A stretch of 52,409 nt of DNA from Halolacustris sp051744345 (GTDB lineage: Bacteria; Actinomycetota; Humimicrobiia; Humimicrobiales; Humimicrobiaceae), in contig JBNJCW010000005.1 in the NCBI GenBank assembly GCA_051744345.1, positions 1 through 52,409 on the forward strand, given 5' to 3'. A program made the position numbers and the translations under genes. A model generated the notes under the pieces. It had not been told where the DNA came from and did not search any database. It was given only the letters and a program-made list of their open reading frames with translations. Positions within the stretch are counted from its first letter, which is position 1; each line of letters begins with the position of its first letter. Positions 24,637-33,098 of this stretch are shown piece by piece.

Positions 24637-24672
24637 AAAGGCTCTCTGCTAAAAACGAAGTAGGGAGCCTTT
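24637..24672 (+). other. Second hairpin between the riboswitch terminator and cobA
   Basis: Arms 24637-24650 and 24659-24672 pair over 14 bp with two G-U wobbles and an eight-base loop. There is no T-tract behind it. The cobA ribosome binding site AGGAAGGAG begins ten bases further on. It may protect the mRNA 5' end or add a translational layer. Confidence 0.6.
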
Positions 24673-24694
24673 ATATTTACAGGAAGGAGTCTTT

Positions 24695-25222
24695 ATGGGA
24701 AGCCTTAAAAAAGGCTATACCCAGGTCTATACCGGAAACGGCAAGGGAAAGACCACTGCTGCCCTGGGGCTGGCACTGAGGGCTGCAGGCAATGGGATGA
24801 AGGTATTTATCGGCCAGTTTGTAAAAGGGATGGAATACTCTGAAATCAGGTCCCTTAAGAAGTTCAGTGACAATATAACGGTGAGGCAATTCGGCAGGGG
24901 ATGCTTTATAAAAAAGCATCCAGAAGATGAGGATATCAGGTGTGCTAGGGATGGTTTAGAGGAACTGAAGCAAGTAATCAGCGGCGGCAAATACGATGTA
25001 GTTATTTTAGATGAAATAAACATCGCCATCCATTTTAAGCTGCTGGGTGTTGAAGATGTAACAGGCCTTATGGAGAGGAAGCCGGAGGACCTGGAACTTA
25101 TACTTACCGGAAGGTTTGCCCACCGTGATATTGTGGAAAAGGCAGACCTGGTAACCGAGATGCAGGAAGTAAAACATTATTATCAGCAGGGCGTATTGGC
25201 CCGGGCTGGAATCGAAAGATAG
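24695..25222 (+). CDS. cobA: Cob(I)alamin adenosyltransferase, CobA/BtuR family (copy 1)
   Basis: A 175-residue P-loop adenosyltransferase that transfers the 5'-deoxyadenosyl group from ATP to cob(I)alamin. The P-loop TGNGKGKTTAALGLALRAAG is at 13-32, Walker B VVILDEIN is near 106-113, and the C-terminal VTEMQEVKHYYQQGV is diagnostic. An AGGAAGGAG precedes the ATG. It is the first gene behind the riboswitch. The operon carries a second, clearly different copy at 31548. The two may prefer different corrinoid states, such as cobalamin/cobinamide here and cobyrinate or cobyric acid there. Confidence 0.94.
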   Translation: MGSLKKGYTQVYTGNGKGKTTAALGLALRAAGNGMKVFIGQFVKGMEYSEIRSLKKFSDNITVRQFGRGCFIKKHPEDEDIRCARDGLEELKQVISGGKYDVVILDEINIAIHFKLLGVEDVTGLMERKPEDLELILTGRFAHRDIVEKADLVTEMQEVKHYYQQGVLARAGIER

Positions 25223-25230
25223 GAGAGTAT

Positions 25231-26187
25231 ATGTTTGGCAAAAAATATTTAATGGGTATCTTTTCACTGATTATTTCCATAGCATTGATATTACCAGCAT
25301 GCGGCCAGACAGAGGCAGAAGCTGGAGGCTCTATAACCGTAACTGACGGCACAGAAGAGGAAGTGAGCCTGGAGGGAGCAGCAGATAAGGTAATTGTTTT
25401 TGCTCCCAGTGTGCTGGAAGTAATAGATGCCCTGGGAGCAATGGATCAGGTTATAGGGGTGGACAGCTGGAGCATTGAAAGCGGAGAGCCGCTGGCCCAG
25501 GGTTTTGAGGCTTACGGGGACTACAATGGCCCCAATATTGAAAAGATCACAGAGGCCCAGCCGGATGTAGTTATTAAGCTCTCCGGCTCTTCTGAAGAAG
25601 ATTATGACAGGCTGAGAGAGCTGGGCATAACCATATATACCGTTGAAGCCCAGAGCTTTGAAAGGGCTTATCAGGAGATAATAAACCTGGGCCAAATGCT
25701 GGGAAAAGAAGAGGAAGCCCAAAAGCTAAAGGATGAATTTGAGGCTGGAGTAGAAGAGGTATACCAGCAGGTAAAGGATCTGAGTGAAGAAAAAAAGCCT
25801 TTAGCCTTCTACCAGATATTTGATGATCCCCTGTGGAGCGCAGGCAAAAATACATACATAGATGACATGATAGAAAAAGCAGGGGGGATAAACATTGTGG
25901 CCAAAGACGGCCTGGACGGTTATGTGGAATACAGCGTAGAAAAGCTTCTGGAAAACAATCCCCAGGTTATGATTGCCGGAGACGGGGGGATGTATGAGGC
26001 AAGAAGCGGGGATATAATCCTGCAGGATGAAAGGTTTTCCAGCGTGGATGCGGTTCTGGAAGGCAATGTATACATTGTTCCGCAAAACCCGGTAGTAAGG
26101 CCCAACCATAACTCAGTAAAAGGGCTTAAGATGATGGCCATGGCTTTTCATCCCGAGATTTTCGGGCAGTTTGAGATAATTGAGTAA
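25231..26187 (+). CDS. btuF: Corrinoid-binding lipoprotein of a BtuCDF-type ABC transporter
   Basis: A 318-residue periplasmic-type binding protein. The signal ends LPAC, so Cys24 is the likely lipidated residue. After a short linker it has the type III (helical-backbone) fold: VIVFAPSVLEVIDALGAMDQVIGVDSW, then PNIEKITEAQPDVVIKLSG. A long central helix follows, and the second lobe includes PLAFYQIFDDPLWSAG. Place between cobA and cobU, behind a cobalamin riboswitch and with btuC and btuD downstream, points to corrinoid and not iron-siderophore binding. The protein alone could not settle that. Confidence 0.88.
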   Translation: MFGKKYLMGIFSLIISIALILPACGQTEAEAGGSITVTDGTEEEVSLEGAADKVIVFAPSVLEVIDALGAMDQVIGVDSWSIESGEPLAQGFEAYGDYNGPNIEKITEAQPDVVIKLSGSSEEDYDRLRELGITIYTVEAQSFERAYQEIINLGQMLGKEEEAQKLKDEFEAGVEEVYQQVKDLSEEKKPLAFYQIFDDPLWSAGKNTYIDDMIEKAGGINIVAKDGLDGYVEYSVEKLLENNPQVMIAGDGGMYEARSGDIILQDERFSSVDAVLEGNVYIVPQNPVVRPNHNSVKGLKMMAMAFHPEIFGQFEIIE

Positions 26188-26258
26188 TTTATTTTTTGTC
26201 CCATTAATAATATCATATGGAGAGGGCACCGGTCCTCTCCATTGCTGAAAGGAATGAT

Positions 26259-26828
26259 GTGGGTAAGATATATTTTTTGCTGGGCGGAGCAAGAAGCGGT
26301 AAAAGTGCATATGCAGAAGAGCTTGCCTCCAGGCTCTCAGAGAAGGTCTGTTATCTGGCTACAGCCAGGATAACCGATGAAGAGATGGAAAAAAGGATAA
26401 AGCTTCACCGAAAAAGGAGGCCTAAGAGCTGGAAGACTATTGAGCTGTCCGTAGAAGATATAGACAGGGGGGATTTTTCTAAAATAAAAGCTGGAAGCTG
26501 CCCGGTTATCTTAATAGACTGCATAACCAATCTGCTGTACAGGCTGCTGGAAAAATATGATGTGGATAAAATTGAAGTTATTCCTAACAGCCTGGAAGAA
26601 AAAATAGAAAAAGAGGTTTGGGAGTTTTTTAAAAAATTCATTGAGTTTATTACCGGAACAGATTCAGAGGTAATAGTTGTTTCCAATGAAGTGGGTATGG
26701 GTGTAGTTCCTGCTTATCCTCTGGGCAGGCTCTTCAGGGATCTTATGGGAATGGTTAACAAAGAGATTGCTTCTGTTTCTGATACAGCTTATTTTTTTAT
26801 AGCGGGACTAAAGCAGAGGCTCAAATGA
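26259..26828 (+). CDS. cobU: Adenosylcobinamide kinase / adenosylcobinamide-phosphate guanylyltransferase
   Basis: A 189-residue bifunctional nucleotide-loop assembly enzyme. It phosphorylates adenosylcobinamide and then adds GMP to give AdoCbi-GDP. The P-loop LLGGARSGKSAYAE is at residues 5-18, VCYLATARITDEEM follows, and RPKSWKTIE, ILIDCITNLLYRL, VIVVSNEVGMGVVP and GRLFRDLMGMVNKEIA are family signatures. The GTG at 26259 is preferred: AAAGGA lies five bases before it, while the in-frame ATG at 26217 has no ribosome site and is followed by a small hairpin (26219-26240). The stop overlaps cobS (ATGA). Confidence 0.93.
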   Translation: MGKIYFLLGGARSGKSAYAEELASRLSEKVCYLATARITDEEMEKRIKLHRKRRPKSWKTIELSVEDIDRGDFSKIKAGSCPVILIDCITNLLYRLLEKYDVDKIEVIPNSLEEKIEKEVWEFFKKFIEFITGTDSEVIVVSNEVGMGVVPAYPLGRLFRDLMGMVNKEIASVSDTAYFFIAGLKQRLK

Positions 26829-27673
26829 AGGGATTTTTAAATGCATTGGGTTTTTTAACCATTGTCAAGATACCGGCAAGATACTGCTACCTGAAGGATT
26901 TTTCCCCTGCTCTGCTTTATTTTCCCCTTATCGGCTTTTTGCTGGGAGCGGCGGTTGCTTTCTTATTCTGGGCGCTTAACTTAATCCTGCCTGCGGCTGC
27001 TGCTGCCATACTGGCGGTGGGGCTGGAGGCTGTGCTTACCGGAGGCCTGCATTATGATGGGCTGGCAGATGTATTTGACGGAGTTTTTTCCGGGAAAAGG
27101 GATAAAGAAAAGATTCTAAACATAATGAAAAAAAGCGATATAGGCACCTTCGGGGTTATGGCTGTGGTGTTTATGCTGCTTTTAAAAATAGCAGCCATAT
27201 ATTACCTGTACACCCTTCTGGGATCCAATATTTGGTTGTTTGCGGCAGTTATCTGCTTTATGCCTGCTATTGGGAGGTGGGCCATGGTATACCTTCTGGG
27301 AAGCTACAGGCCGGCAAGAAAAGAAGGGAGCCTGGCTGCCATGTTTGTCTCCGATAAAAACAGGAGGCAGCTTTTTGTTTCTACCTTTTATACGGTAGTT
27401 GCATTTTTGGGACTGGTATACCTGTCAGAAACTGTCCCCGGCCAGGGTTATACGGTACTCTGCAGCGGTGCATTTTACAGGGCGGCTGCATATTTAGTCC
27501 CCCTGCTTAAGGCTGCGGTAGTTTTTCTGGCAAGTTTTCTTGTGCTGGGTTTTGCCGGTCAGTTTTTTTCTAAAAGGTTGGGAGGAATAAACGGGGATAT
27601 ACTGGGGGCGGCCTCTGTAATAATTGAGGTATTTTACCTTTTTTCATTTTTGATACTGTTTACCTTTTTATAG
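26825..27673 (+). CDS. cobS: Adenosylcobinamide-GDP ribazoletransferase (cobalamin synthase)
   Basis: A 282-residue integral membrane protein that joins AdoCbi-GDP to alpha-ribazole (phosphate) in the last assembly step of cobalamin. The start FLNALGFLTIVKIP and the metal-binding acids in TGGLHYDGLADVFDGVFSG (near 73-91) with KKSDIGTFGV are typical of CobS. Several transmembrane helices follow. The ATG overlaps cobU by four bases. No cobT or cobC gene is in the window, so the lower ligand must be activated by genes elsewhere. Confidence 0.94.
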   Translation: MKGFLNALGFLTIVKIPARYCYLKDFSPALLYFPLIGFLLGAAVAFLFWALNLILPAAAAAILAVGLEAVLTGGLHYDGLADVFDGVFSGKRDKEKILNIMKKSDIGTFGVMAVVFMLLLKIAAIYYLYTLLGSNIWLFAAVICFMPAIGRWAMVYLLGSYRPARKEGSLAAMFVSDKNRRQLFVSTFYTVVAFLGLVYLSETVPGQGYTVLCSGAFYRAAAYLVPLLKAAVVFLASFLVLGFAGQFFSKRLGGINGDILGAASVIIEVFYLFSFLILFTFL

Positions 27674-27676
27674 GTT

Positions 27677-28711
27677 ATGGGAAAAGCAATCAAGTATTCA
27701 ATAGTTCTGATAGTAATTTTAGCAGCCCTGGCCATTGTAGCTGCATCAATAGGCTCTGCCAGCATATCGCTTGGGGATACGGCCAGGATTATAGCAAGCT
27801 ACATACCGGGGCTGTCCAATCTGGTGGACACCGGGCATATAAGCCCTAACGAGTTTGCCATAATAGGCCAGATCAGGCTTCCCCGTATCTTTACTTCCAT
27901 ACTGGTGGGCATAGCGCTTGCTTCAAGCGGGGTCATATTCCAGGGCATATTCAGGAACCCCATGGCCGACCCCTATATCATAGGGGTATCTGCAGGAGCA
28001 GCTTTCGGGGCTACCATTGGGCTGCTGTTTGCTACCGGCATCAGGTTTCTGAACATATCTGCGGTAAGCGTTTTTGCTTTTGGGGGAGCGGTAGCGGTAA
28101 CCCTTTTGGTGTACAATATATCCAGGGTAAGAAACAGGGTATCGGTTCTCACCCTGCTTTTAGCCGGTGTGGCTTTAAGCGCCCTCCTAAGCTCCATTAA
28201 TTCTTTTATCCTGATGTTCCAGGCCCATGACATGGCCAAGGTTATATTCTGGCTTATGGGAGGGCTTACTGCCTCCACCTGGCATCAGCTGGCGGTTATT
28301 GCTCCTGCTATTTTAATCCTTCTGGGCCTGGCTGTGTTTTTCATGAATGAGCTTAATATAATATCTCTGGGCGATGAGAGGGCCACACAGCTGGGAGTAA
28401 ACACCGAGCATATAAAAAAGTTTCTGCTGGTGCTGGCCTCCCTTATAGCCGCTGCTGCGGTCTCTGTCAGCGGGCTGATTGGTTTTGTAGGCCTTATAAC
28501 CCCCCATATCATGAGGCTTATAGTCGGCCCGGACCACAAGGTGCTCTACCCCACTTCTGCCATTGCCGGGGGGATAGTGCTACTGACCTCGGATACCATT
28601 GCCCGGATGGTGCTTATGCCCAGGGAGATACCGGTGGGCATAGTTACTTCCATTATAGGGGTGCCCTTTTTTCTGTATCTTTTAATACGGTCAAAGAGGC
28701 AGGTGTTCTAG
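27677..28711 (+). CDS. btuC: Corrinoid ABC transporter permease, BtuC/FecCD family
   Basis: A 344-residue permease with about ten helices. Family marks are IRLPRIFTSILVGIALASSGVIFQGIFRNPMADPYIIGVSAGAAFGA near residues 65-115 and the coupling loop GDERATQLGVN near 233-243. VSVSGLIGFVGLITPHIMRLIVGPDHK follows near 260-290. It pairs with the ATPase that begins at the next base. Corrinoid specificity is inferred from the riboswitch operon; the FecCD family also includes siderophore and heme permeases. Confidence 0.93.
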   Translation: MGKAIKYSIVLIVILAALAIVAASIGSASISLGDTARIIASYIPGLSNLVDTGHISPNEFAIIGQIRLPRIFTSILVGIALASSGVIFQGIFRNPMADPYIIGVSAGAAFGATIGLLFATGIRFLNISAVSVFAFGGAVAVTLLVYNISRVRNRVSVLTLLLAGVALSALLSSINSFILMFQAHDMAKVIFWLMGGLTASTWHQLAVIAPAILILLGLAVFFMNELNIISLGDERATQLGVNTEHIKKFLLVLASLIAAAAVSVSGLIGFVGLITPHIMRLIVGPDHKVLYPTSAIAGGIVLLTSDTIARMVLMPREIPVGIVTSIIGVPFFLYLLIRSKRQVF

Positions 28712-29977
28712 ATGGATATGGTAGAGGTTAAAAACCTAAACTTTTCCTATAATGGGAATCCGGTGCTTAGAAACATAAGCTTCGGGGTAGAAAAAAACTC
28801 CTTTATATCCATCCTGGGACCTAACGGGAGCGGCAAATCGACCCTGATTAATATCATAAGCAGGGTGCTTAAAAAATATGGGGGAAACATAAACATAGAC
28901 TCAAAAGATCTGGCCTCTTTGAGCTCCAGGGAGGTGGCCAAGCTGGTAGCGGTGGTACCCCAGAGCACCAATCCCGGCTTCAATTTCACGGTAAGGGAGA
29001 TGGTGGCCATGGGCAGGTATCCCTATATCAGCCGCCTTGAATCCCTGAAGCAAACCGATGAAGCTGCGGTAGAGAGTGTAATTAAAAAAACCAGGCTGAA
29101 CAGTTTTGCAGACAGAAGGTACAATGAACTTTCCGGGGGTGAAAAGCAGAGGGTAATAATTGCCCAGGCTCTGGTGCAGGATACCCCTCTGCTTCTTCTG
29201 GACGAGCCTACCTCACATCTTGACATAAACTTCCAGATAGAGCTTATGGACCTTTTCGGGAAGCTCAACCGGGATGATGGCAAAACCGTTATAGGCATAT
29301 TCCATGATATAAATCTGGCCATACAGTACTCCAATAAGGCCCTTTTCCTAAAGGACGGGACCGTTTTTGACTATGGGAATATAGAGGATGTGGTTACCGA
29401 AGAAAATATTGAGAGGGTGTTTTCAAGTGAGGTATATGTGGCTAAGAATCCTTTTACCGGAAAGCTCTACATTAACCCCACCTTCAATGCCCACCCGGCA
29501 AGGTCCAAGAACATAAAGGATATAAGGGTGCATGTGATAGCCGGGGGAGGGGCCGCTTCTCCTGTTTTGAGCATGCTCTACTCACATGGATACAAGGTTT
29601 CCTGCGGGGTGGTTAATAACCTGGATACTGATCTGGATACTGCCCAGATGCTGGGGATACCTTTTGTAAGCGAAGCGCCGTTCTCACCCATAAGCCTTTA
29701 TGCCCAGAACAGGAACCTGGAGTTTATAAAGGGAAGCGATTATGTTGTTCTTTCCTCCCTGGAGTTTGGCCACGGGAATTTTTCCAATTTGGTAAGCGCA
29801 AAGGAAGCCCTGGAAGCGGGAAAAGAAGTAGTGGTAATAGAAGAGGTTCCTGTGGGAAAAAGGGATCACACCGGGGGCAAGGCTGCCGCCCTTTATGATA
29901 AGATAATCAGGGGTGGGGCCAGGGTAGTAAAATCAAAGGAGGATGTACTGAAGATTATAGGCGGGGGCAACAGATGA
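28712..29977 (+). CDS. btuD: Corrinoid ABC transporter ATPase (BtuD-like) with extra C-terminal domain
   Basis: A 421-residue protein. Residues 1-255 are a complete FecE/BtuD ATPase with Walker A GPNGSGKST (36-44), the Q-loop, signature LSGGEKQRV near 140, Walker B LLLLDEPTSH near 160 and the switch His in FHDIN. About 155 further residues form a second alpha/beta domain that starts VHVIAGGGAASPVLSMLYSHGY. It later has VVLSSLEFGHGN and a TGGKAAALYDKI-type segment. BtuD itself lacks this. Similar long forms occur in other anaerobes, to my memory, without a known role. The domain could bind corrinoid or nucleotide to sense or process cargo, but this is a guess. Confidence 0.9.
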   Translation: MDMVEVKNLNFSYNGNPVLRNISFGVEKNSFISILGPNGSGKSTLINIISRVLKKYGGNINIDSKDLASLSSREVAKLVAVVPQSTNPGFNFTVREMVAMGRYPYISRLESLKQTDEAAVESVIKKTRLNSFADRRYNELSGGEKQRVIIAQALVQDTPLLLLDEPTSHLDINFQIELMDLFGKLNRDDGKTVIGIFHDINLAIQYSNKALFLKDGTVFDYGNIEDVVTEENIERVFSSEVYVAKNPFTGKLYINPTFNAHPARSKNIKDIRVHVIAGGGAASPVLSMLYSHGYKVSCGVVNNLDTDLDTAQMLGIPFVSEAPFSPISLYAQNRNLEFIKGSDYVVLSSLEFGHGNFSNLVSAKEALEAGKEVVVIEEVPVGKRDHTGGKAAALYDKIIRGGARVVKSKEDVLKIIGGGNR

Positions 29978-31518
29978 AGGCTATAATGATACAGGGCACA
30001 GGCTCCCATGTGGGAAAAAGCGTGGCGGTAGCGGCAGTATGCAGAATCCTTGCTGCTGACGGTTATTCCGTATGCCCTTTCAAGTCCCAGAATATGGCCC
30101 TGAACTCCTATGTTACCTCCGGGGGAGGAGAGATGGGGCGTGCCCAGGTGATGCAGGCTGAAGCGGCGGGGCTTGAGCCTTCTGTTTTGATGAACCCCAT
30201 ACTGATTAAGCCGGTAAAAGATACCGCTGCCCAGATAATATTTATGGGAAAAGTTTTAAAAAACATGAGTGCTTCAGAGTATGATTCTAAAAAGAAATTA
30301 TTCTTGGCTAAAATAAGGCAGATAATAGGGGAGCTTAAATCAAAATATGACTACCTGGTAATAGAGGGGGCGGGAAGCCCGGCCGAGATTAATCTTTTGG
30401 AAAATGATATCGTGAATATGAAGACAGCCGAGCTGGCAGAATCGCCGGTAATACTGGCAGCAGATATTGACAAGGGCGGGGTTTTTGCCAGCTTCTACGG
30501 TACAGTCAGGATTCTGCCTGAAAGGTACCAGAGGTATTTTAGGGGACTTTTGATTAATAAGTTTAGGGGGGATAAGAAGCTTCTTAGACCGGGTATAGAA
30601 TGGATTGAGGAAAAACTAAGGCTTCCGGTGATAGGAACCATACCCTATTTTAATAATATTGTGCTTGATGAAGAGGATTCGGTGAATTTGGAAAAGCAGG
30701 AAGAGAAAAACAAGGTTAAGGCAGGCAGGCTTAGGGTAGCAGTATTGTACCTGCCCCATATATCCAATTTTACTGACTTCAATGCTTTGGAGATTGAAAA
30801 AGATATAGACCTTAGCTATGTAAAAACAGCGGCACAGCTGAAGAGGGCAGAGCCCCATTTGATTATAATACCGGGTTCTAAAAGCACTATGGCAGACCTT
30901 ACTTACCTAAAAGAGACCGGTATTGCGGATACAGTAATTTCCATGTACCGGAAAGGGGCTTCTATTATAGGTGTATGCGGGGGTTATCAGATGCTGGGAA
31001 GTTCTATTTCTGACCGGCACAGGGCTGAATCTGATATGGATAGAATCAAAGGCCTGGGGCTGCTGGATACACGGACCGAGTTTTTCACAGAAAAAAGCAC
31101 CCACCAGGTTGAGTTTGAGGCAGACTACAGTATTTTTGGAAAAAAGGGAGAAAAAGAGGTATTTAAAGGCTACGAGATCCATATGGGAGATACAATCTCT
31201 GAAAAAAGTTATGGCCGGCCTTTTATTATTACTGAAAGGGGCAGGGGAAAGGCAAGGCAGAAAGATGGCCATATTAAAATAAGCAGGAATTTAAGTAATA
31301 TGGTGCTGGGAACCTATATACACGGCCTGTTTGATAATTTTAAGCTGAAAAAATTTTTGCTGGATATGGTGGCAGGCTTAAACGGTATTGACCTAAAACT
31401 TGATGGGAAGGGCCCCTATGAGGCTTTCAAGCAAAAGCAGTACGACCGGCTGGCTGCCCTTTTTAGGGAAAACATGGATATGAAGCTTTTCTATAAAATA
31501 TTAAATGATGGTTTATAA
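29974..31518 (+). CDS. cobQ: Cobyric acid synthase (glutamine-hydrolysing)
   Basis: A 514-residue amidotransferase (CobQ/CbiP) that amidates carboxylates b, d, e and g of adenosylcobyrinic acid a,c-diamide. The N-terminal dethiobiotin-synthetase-like ATP site is GTGSHVGKS (9-17), and CPFKSQNMALNSYVT is diagnostic. The C-terminal triad-type glutaminase domain has the nucleophile Cys in GVCGGYQMLG near residue 333 and a late HGLFDN histidine. It overlaps btuD by four bases. No corrin-ring genes or CbiB were found in the window, so it may serve salvage of incompletely amidated corrinoids or work with genes elsewhere. Confidence 0.95.
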   Translation: MKAIMIQGTGSHVGKSVAVAAVCRILAADGYSVCPFKSQNMALNSYVTSGGGEMGRAQVMQAEAAGLEPSVLMNPILIKPVKDTAAQIIFMGKVLKNMSASEYDSKKKLFLAKIRQIIGELKSKYDYLVIEGAGSPAEINLLENDIVNMKTAELAESPVILAADIDKGGVFASFYGTVRILPERYQRYFRGLLINKFRGDKKLLRPGIEWIEEKLRLPVIGTIPYFNNIVLDEEDSVNLEKQEEKNKVKAGRLRVAVLYLPHISNFTDFNALEIEKDIDLSYVKTAAQLKRAEPHLIIIPGSKSTMADLTYLKETGIADTVISMYRKGASIIGVCGGYQMLGSSISDRHRAESDMDRIKGLGLLDTRTEFFTEKSTHQVEFEADYSIFGKKGEKEVFKGYEIHMGDTISEKSYGRPFIITERGRGKARQKDGHIKISRNLSNMVLGTYIHGLFDNFKLKKFLLDMVAGLNGIDLKLDGKGPYEAFKQKQYDRLAALFRENMDMKLFYKILNDGL

Positions 31519-31547
31519 TTTCTTTCCAATTTTATAAAATCTATACC

Positions 31548-32084
31548 ATGAAAAAGAAAAAGGGACTGGTGCTGGTAAATACCGGAGACGGCAAAGGCAA
31601 GACCACTGCTGCTTTCGGGCTTGCTCTTAGGGCAGCTGGGCACAACCTAAGAGTGCTTATCCTGCAGTTTATAAAAGGGCCCTGGGTATCGGGGGAAGTA
31701 AAGGCCTGCAGGTCTATTCCCCACATAGTCATCAAGCAGCTGGGCTCCGGTTTTATAAAGTTTAAGGATGGCAGGCCTGATATAGACCAAAAGCTTATCG
31801 AGGAGGCCGAAAAGGCAATAGCTTATGCTAAAGAGGAGATTGGAGCGGGAAAATATGACCTCATAATTTTAGACGAAATAAACAATATGGTTGATTACGG
31901 GCTGGTTGACGCTGATAAGCTGGTTGATATCATTGAAAAGAAGCCGAAGGACCTTATCCTGGTTTTAACCGGCAGGAATGTAGATTCCCGGGTGGCCGCT
32001 GCTGCTGATACGGTAACCGAGATGAGGGAAGTAAAGCATGCTTTTGGCAGTGGAATAAAGGCAATAAAGGGAATAGAATATTAA
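31548..32084 (+). CDS. cobO: Corrinoid adenosyltransferase, CobA/CobO family (copy 2)
   Basis: A 178-residue paralogue of the first gene of this operon. P-loop NTGDGKGKTTAAFGLALRAAG is at 11-31, LIILDEINNMVDYGLVD near 107-123, and VTEMREVKHAFGSGIKAIKGIEY closes the protein in the classic CobO/CobA manner. Compared with the first copy it keeps the conventional N-terminus and C-terminal GIE[YF] end. It directly follows cobQ, whose substrate must be adenosylated, so a role on cobyrinic acid diamide is plausible. The gene symbol is chosen by that context; cobA would serve equally well. Confidence 0.92.
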   Translation: MKKKKGLVLVNTGDGKGKTTAAFGLALRAAGHNLRVLILQFIKGPWVSGEVKACRSIPHIVIKQLGSGFIKFKDGRPDIDQKLIEEAEKAIAYAKEEIGAGKYDLIILDEINNMVDYGLVDADKLVDIIEKKPKDLILVLTGRNVDSRVAAAADTVTEMREVKHAFGSGIKAIKGIEY

Positions 32085-32098
32085 CGGAAAGGGGTATT

Positions 32099-32290
32099 AT
32101 GGAGTGCAATAAAGAAGAAAACCTTGAAATTTGTAACTGCAGCTATGAGCCTTGTCCCAGGAAGGGCGTTTGTTGTGAGTGTATAACCTATCACCGGAAA
32201 AGCGGGGAGCTTCCAGCCTGTTATTTTCCGGATAAGGCAGAAAGAACATATGATCGCTCTATCCAGCATTTTATAAGAATAAACAGCTAG
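32099..32290 (+). CDS. DUF6485 small cysteine-rich protein
   Basis: A 63-residue protein with eight cysteines at 3, 12, 14, 19, 25, 26, 28 and 41. These include CNCSYEPCPRKGVCCECI and, later, ELPACYF with a C-terminal YDRSIQHFI helix. It matches my memory of DUF6485. The pattern suggests a Zn or Fe-S site. It lies 14 bases after the second adenosyltransferase, with AAGGGG upstream of the ATG, and three bases before a metal-type ABC ATPase. A metal-handling or chaperone role is inferred from this setting; nothing is proven for the family as far as I know. Confidence 0.8.
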   Translation: MECNKEENLEICNCSYEPCPRKGVCCECITYHRKSGELPACYFPDKAERTYDRSIQHFIRINS

Positions 32291-32293
32291 ATC

Positions 32294-33097
32294 ATGAGTG
32301 CCACAAAGGCATTGGAAATAAATAATTTATCGGTTACATTAGGCGGGAAAAAAATACTGGAAAACATCAGTTTTTCCATTGATGAGGGTGATTTCTTAAT
32401 CATAATTGGGCCCAACGGGTCGGGGAAAACCACCCTCATAAAAGCGGTGCTTAACCTGGTTGCCCGCAGCGGAGAGATAAAAATTTTTGGAAAGCCAGCT
32501 AACAGGATTTCAAGCTTTAAAGGTATTGTTGGCTATGTGCCCCAGAAATTTGATTTTGACCGCACCTTCCCCATAACTGTATCAGAAGCCATAGATGTGG
32601 CCCTGGGGGAAGGTATAAAAGATAGCGAAAAAAGGAAAGAGAGGATAGGCTTTGTCCTGGAACAGGTAGGCATGGCTGGTTATGCCCGGACCAAGATAGG
32701 CGCTCTTTCCGGAGGGCAGATACAAAGGGTATTAATAGCCCGGGCTATAGCCAACAGTCCCAGGATAGTATTCTTTGATGAGCCCCTGGCGGGGGTAGAC
32801 GTTAAGGGAGAGAAAAACTTCTATGAGCTTATACAAAACCTAAAAGAAGCCCAGAAGCTTACAGTGGCACTTGTATCCCATGATGTTACGGTGGTGAATC
32901 TTTATGCAGATAAGGTTGCTGCCCTTAACCGGATACTGGTGGGCTTTGGGAAACCCAGGGATGTACTGGTAGCCCAGAACATGGAAAAGGTTTACGGCCA
33001 GGGCTTTGGCATATTCAGGCATAAGGAATGCCTGGAAAAACCCCAGGAAGAGCTTACTCCCGAAGACATAGAGAGATGCAAACTCTTTGGAGAATAA
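32294..33097 (+). CDS. Metal ABC transporter ATPase, ZnuC/MntB type
   Basis: A 267-residue ATPase. Walker A GPNGSGKTT is at 39-47, the Q-loop region IVGYVPQKFDFDRTFPITVSEAIDVAL follows, the signature LSGGQIQRVLIARA is near 141, and Walker B IVFFDEPLAGVD is near 161, with switch His in LVSHD. The PQKFDFDRTFPITVSE-type stretch is typical of zinc/manganese/iron ABC-3 systems. The metal is unknown; cobalt is attractive because the gene follows B12 genes behind a cobalamin riboswitch, and zinc is the family default. No solute-binding protein is encoded beside it. Confidence 0.9.
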   Translation: MSATKALEINNLSVTLGGKKILENISFSIDEGDFLIIIGPNGSGKTTLIKAVLNLVARSGEIKIFGKPANRISSFKGIVGYVPQKFDFDRTFPITVSEAIDVALGEGIKDSEKRKERIGFVLEQVGMAGYARTKIGALSGGQIQRVLIARAIANSPRIVFFDEPLAGVDVKGEKNFYELIQNLKEAQKLTVALVSHDVTVVNLYADKVAALNRILVGFGKPRDVLVAQNMEKVYGQGFGIFRHKECLEKPQEELTPEDIERCKLFGE

Positions 33098-33098
33098 T

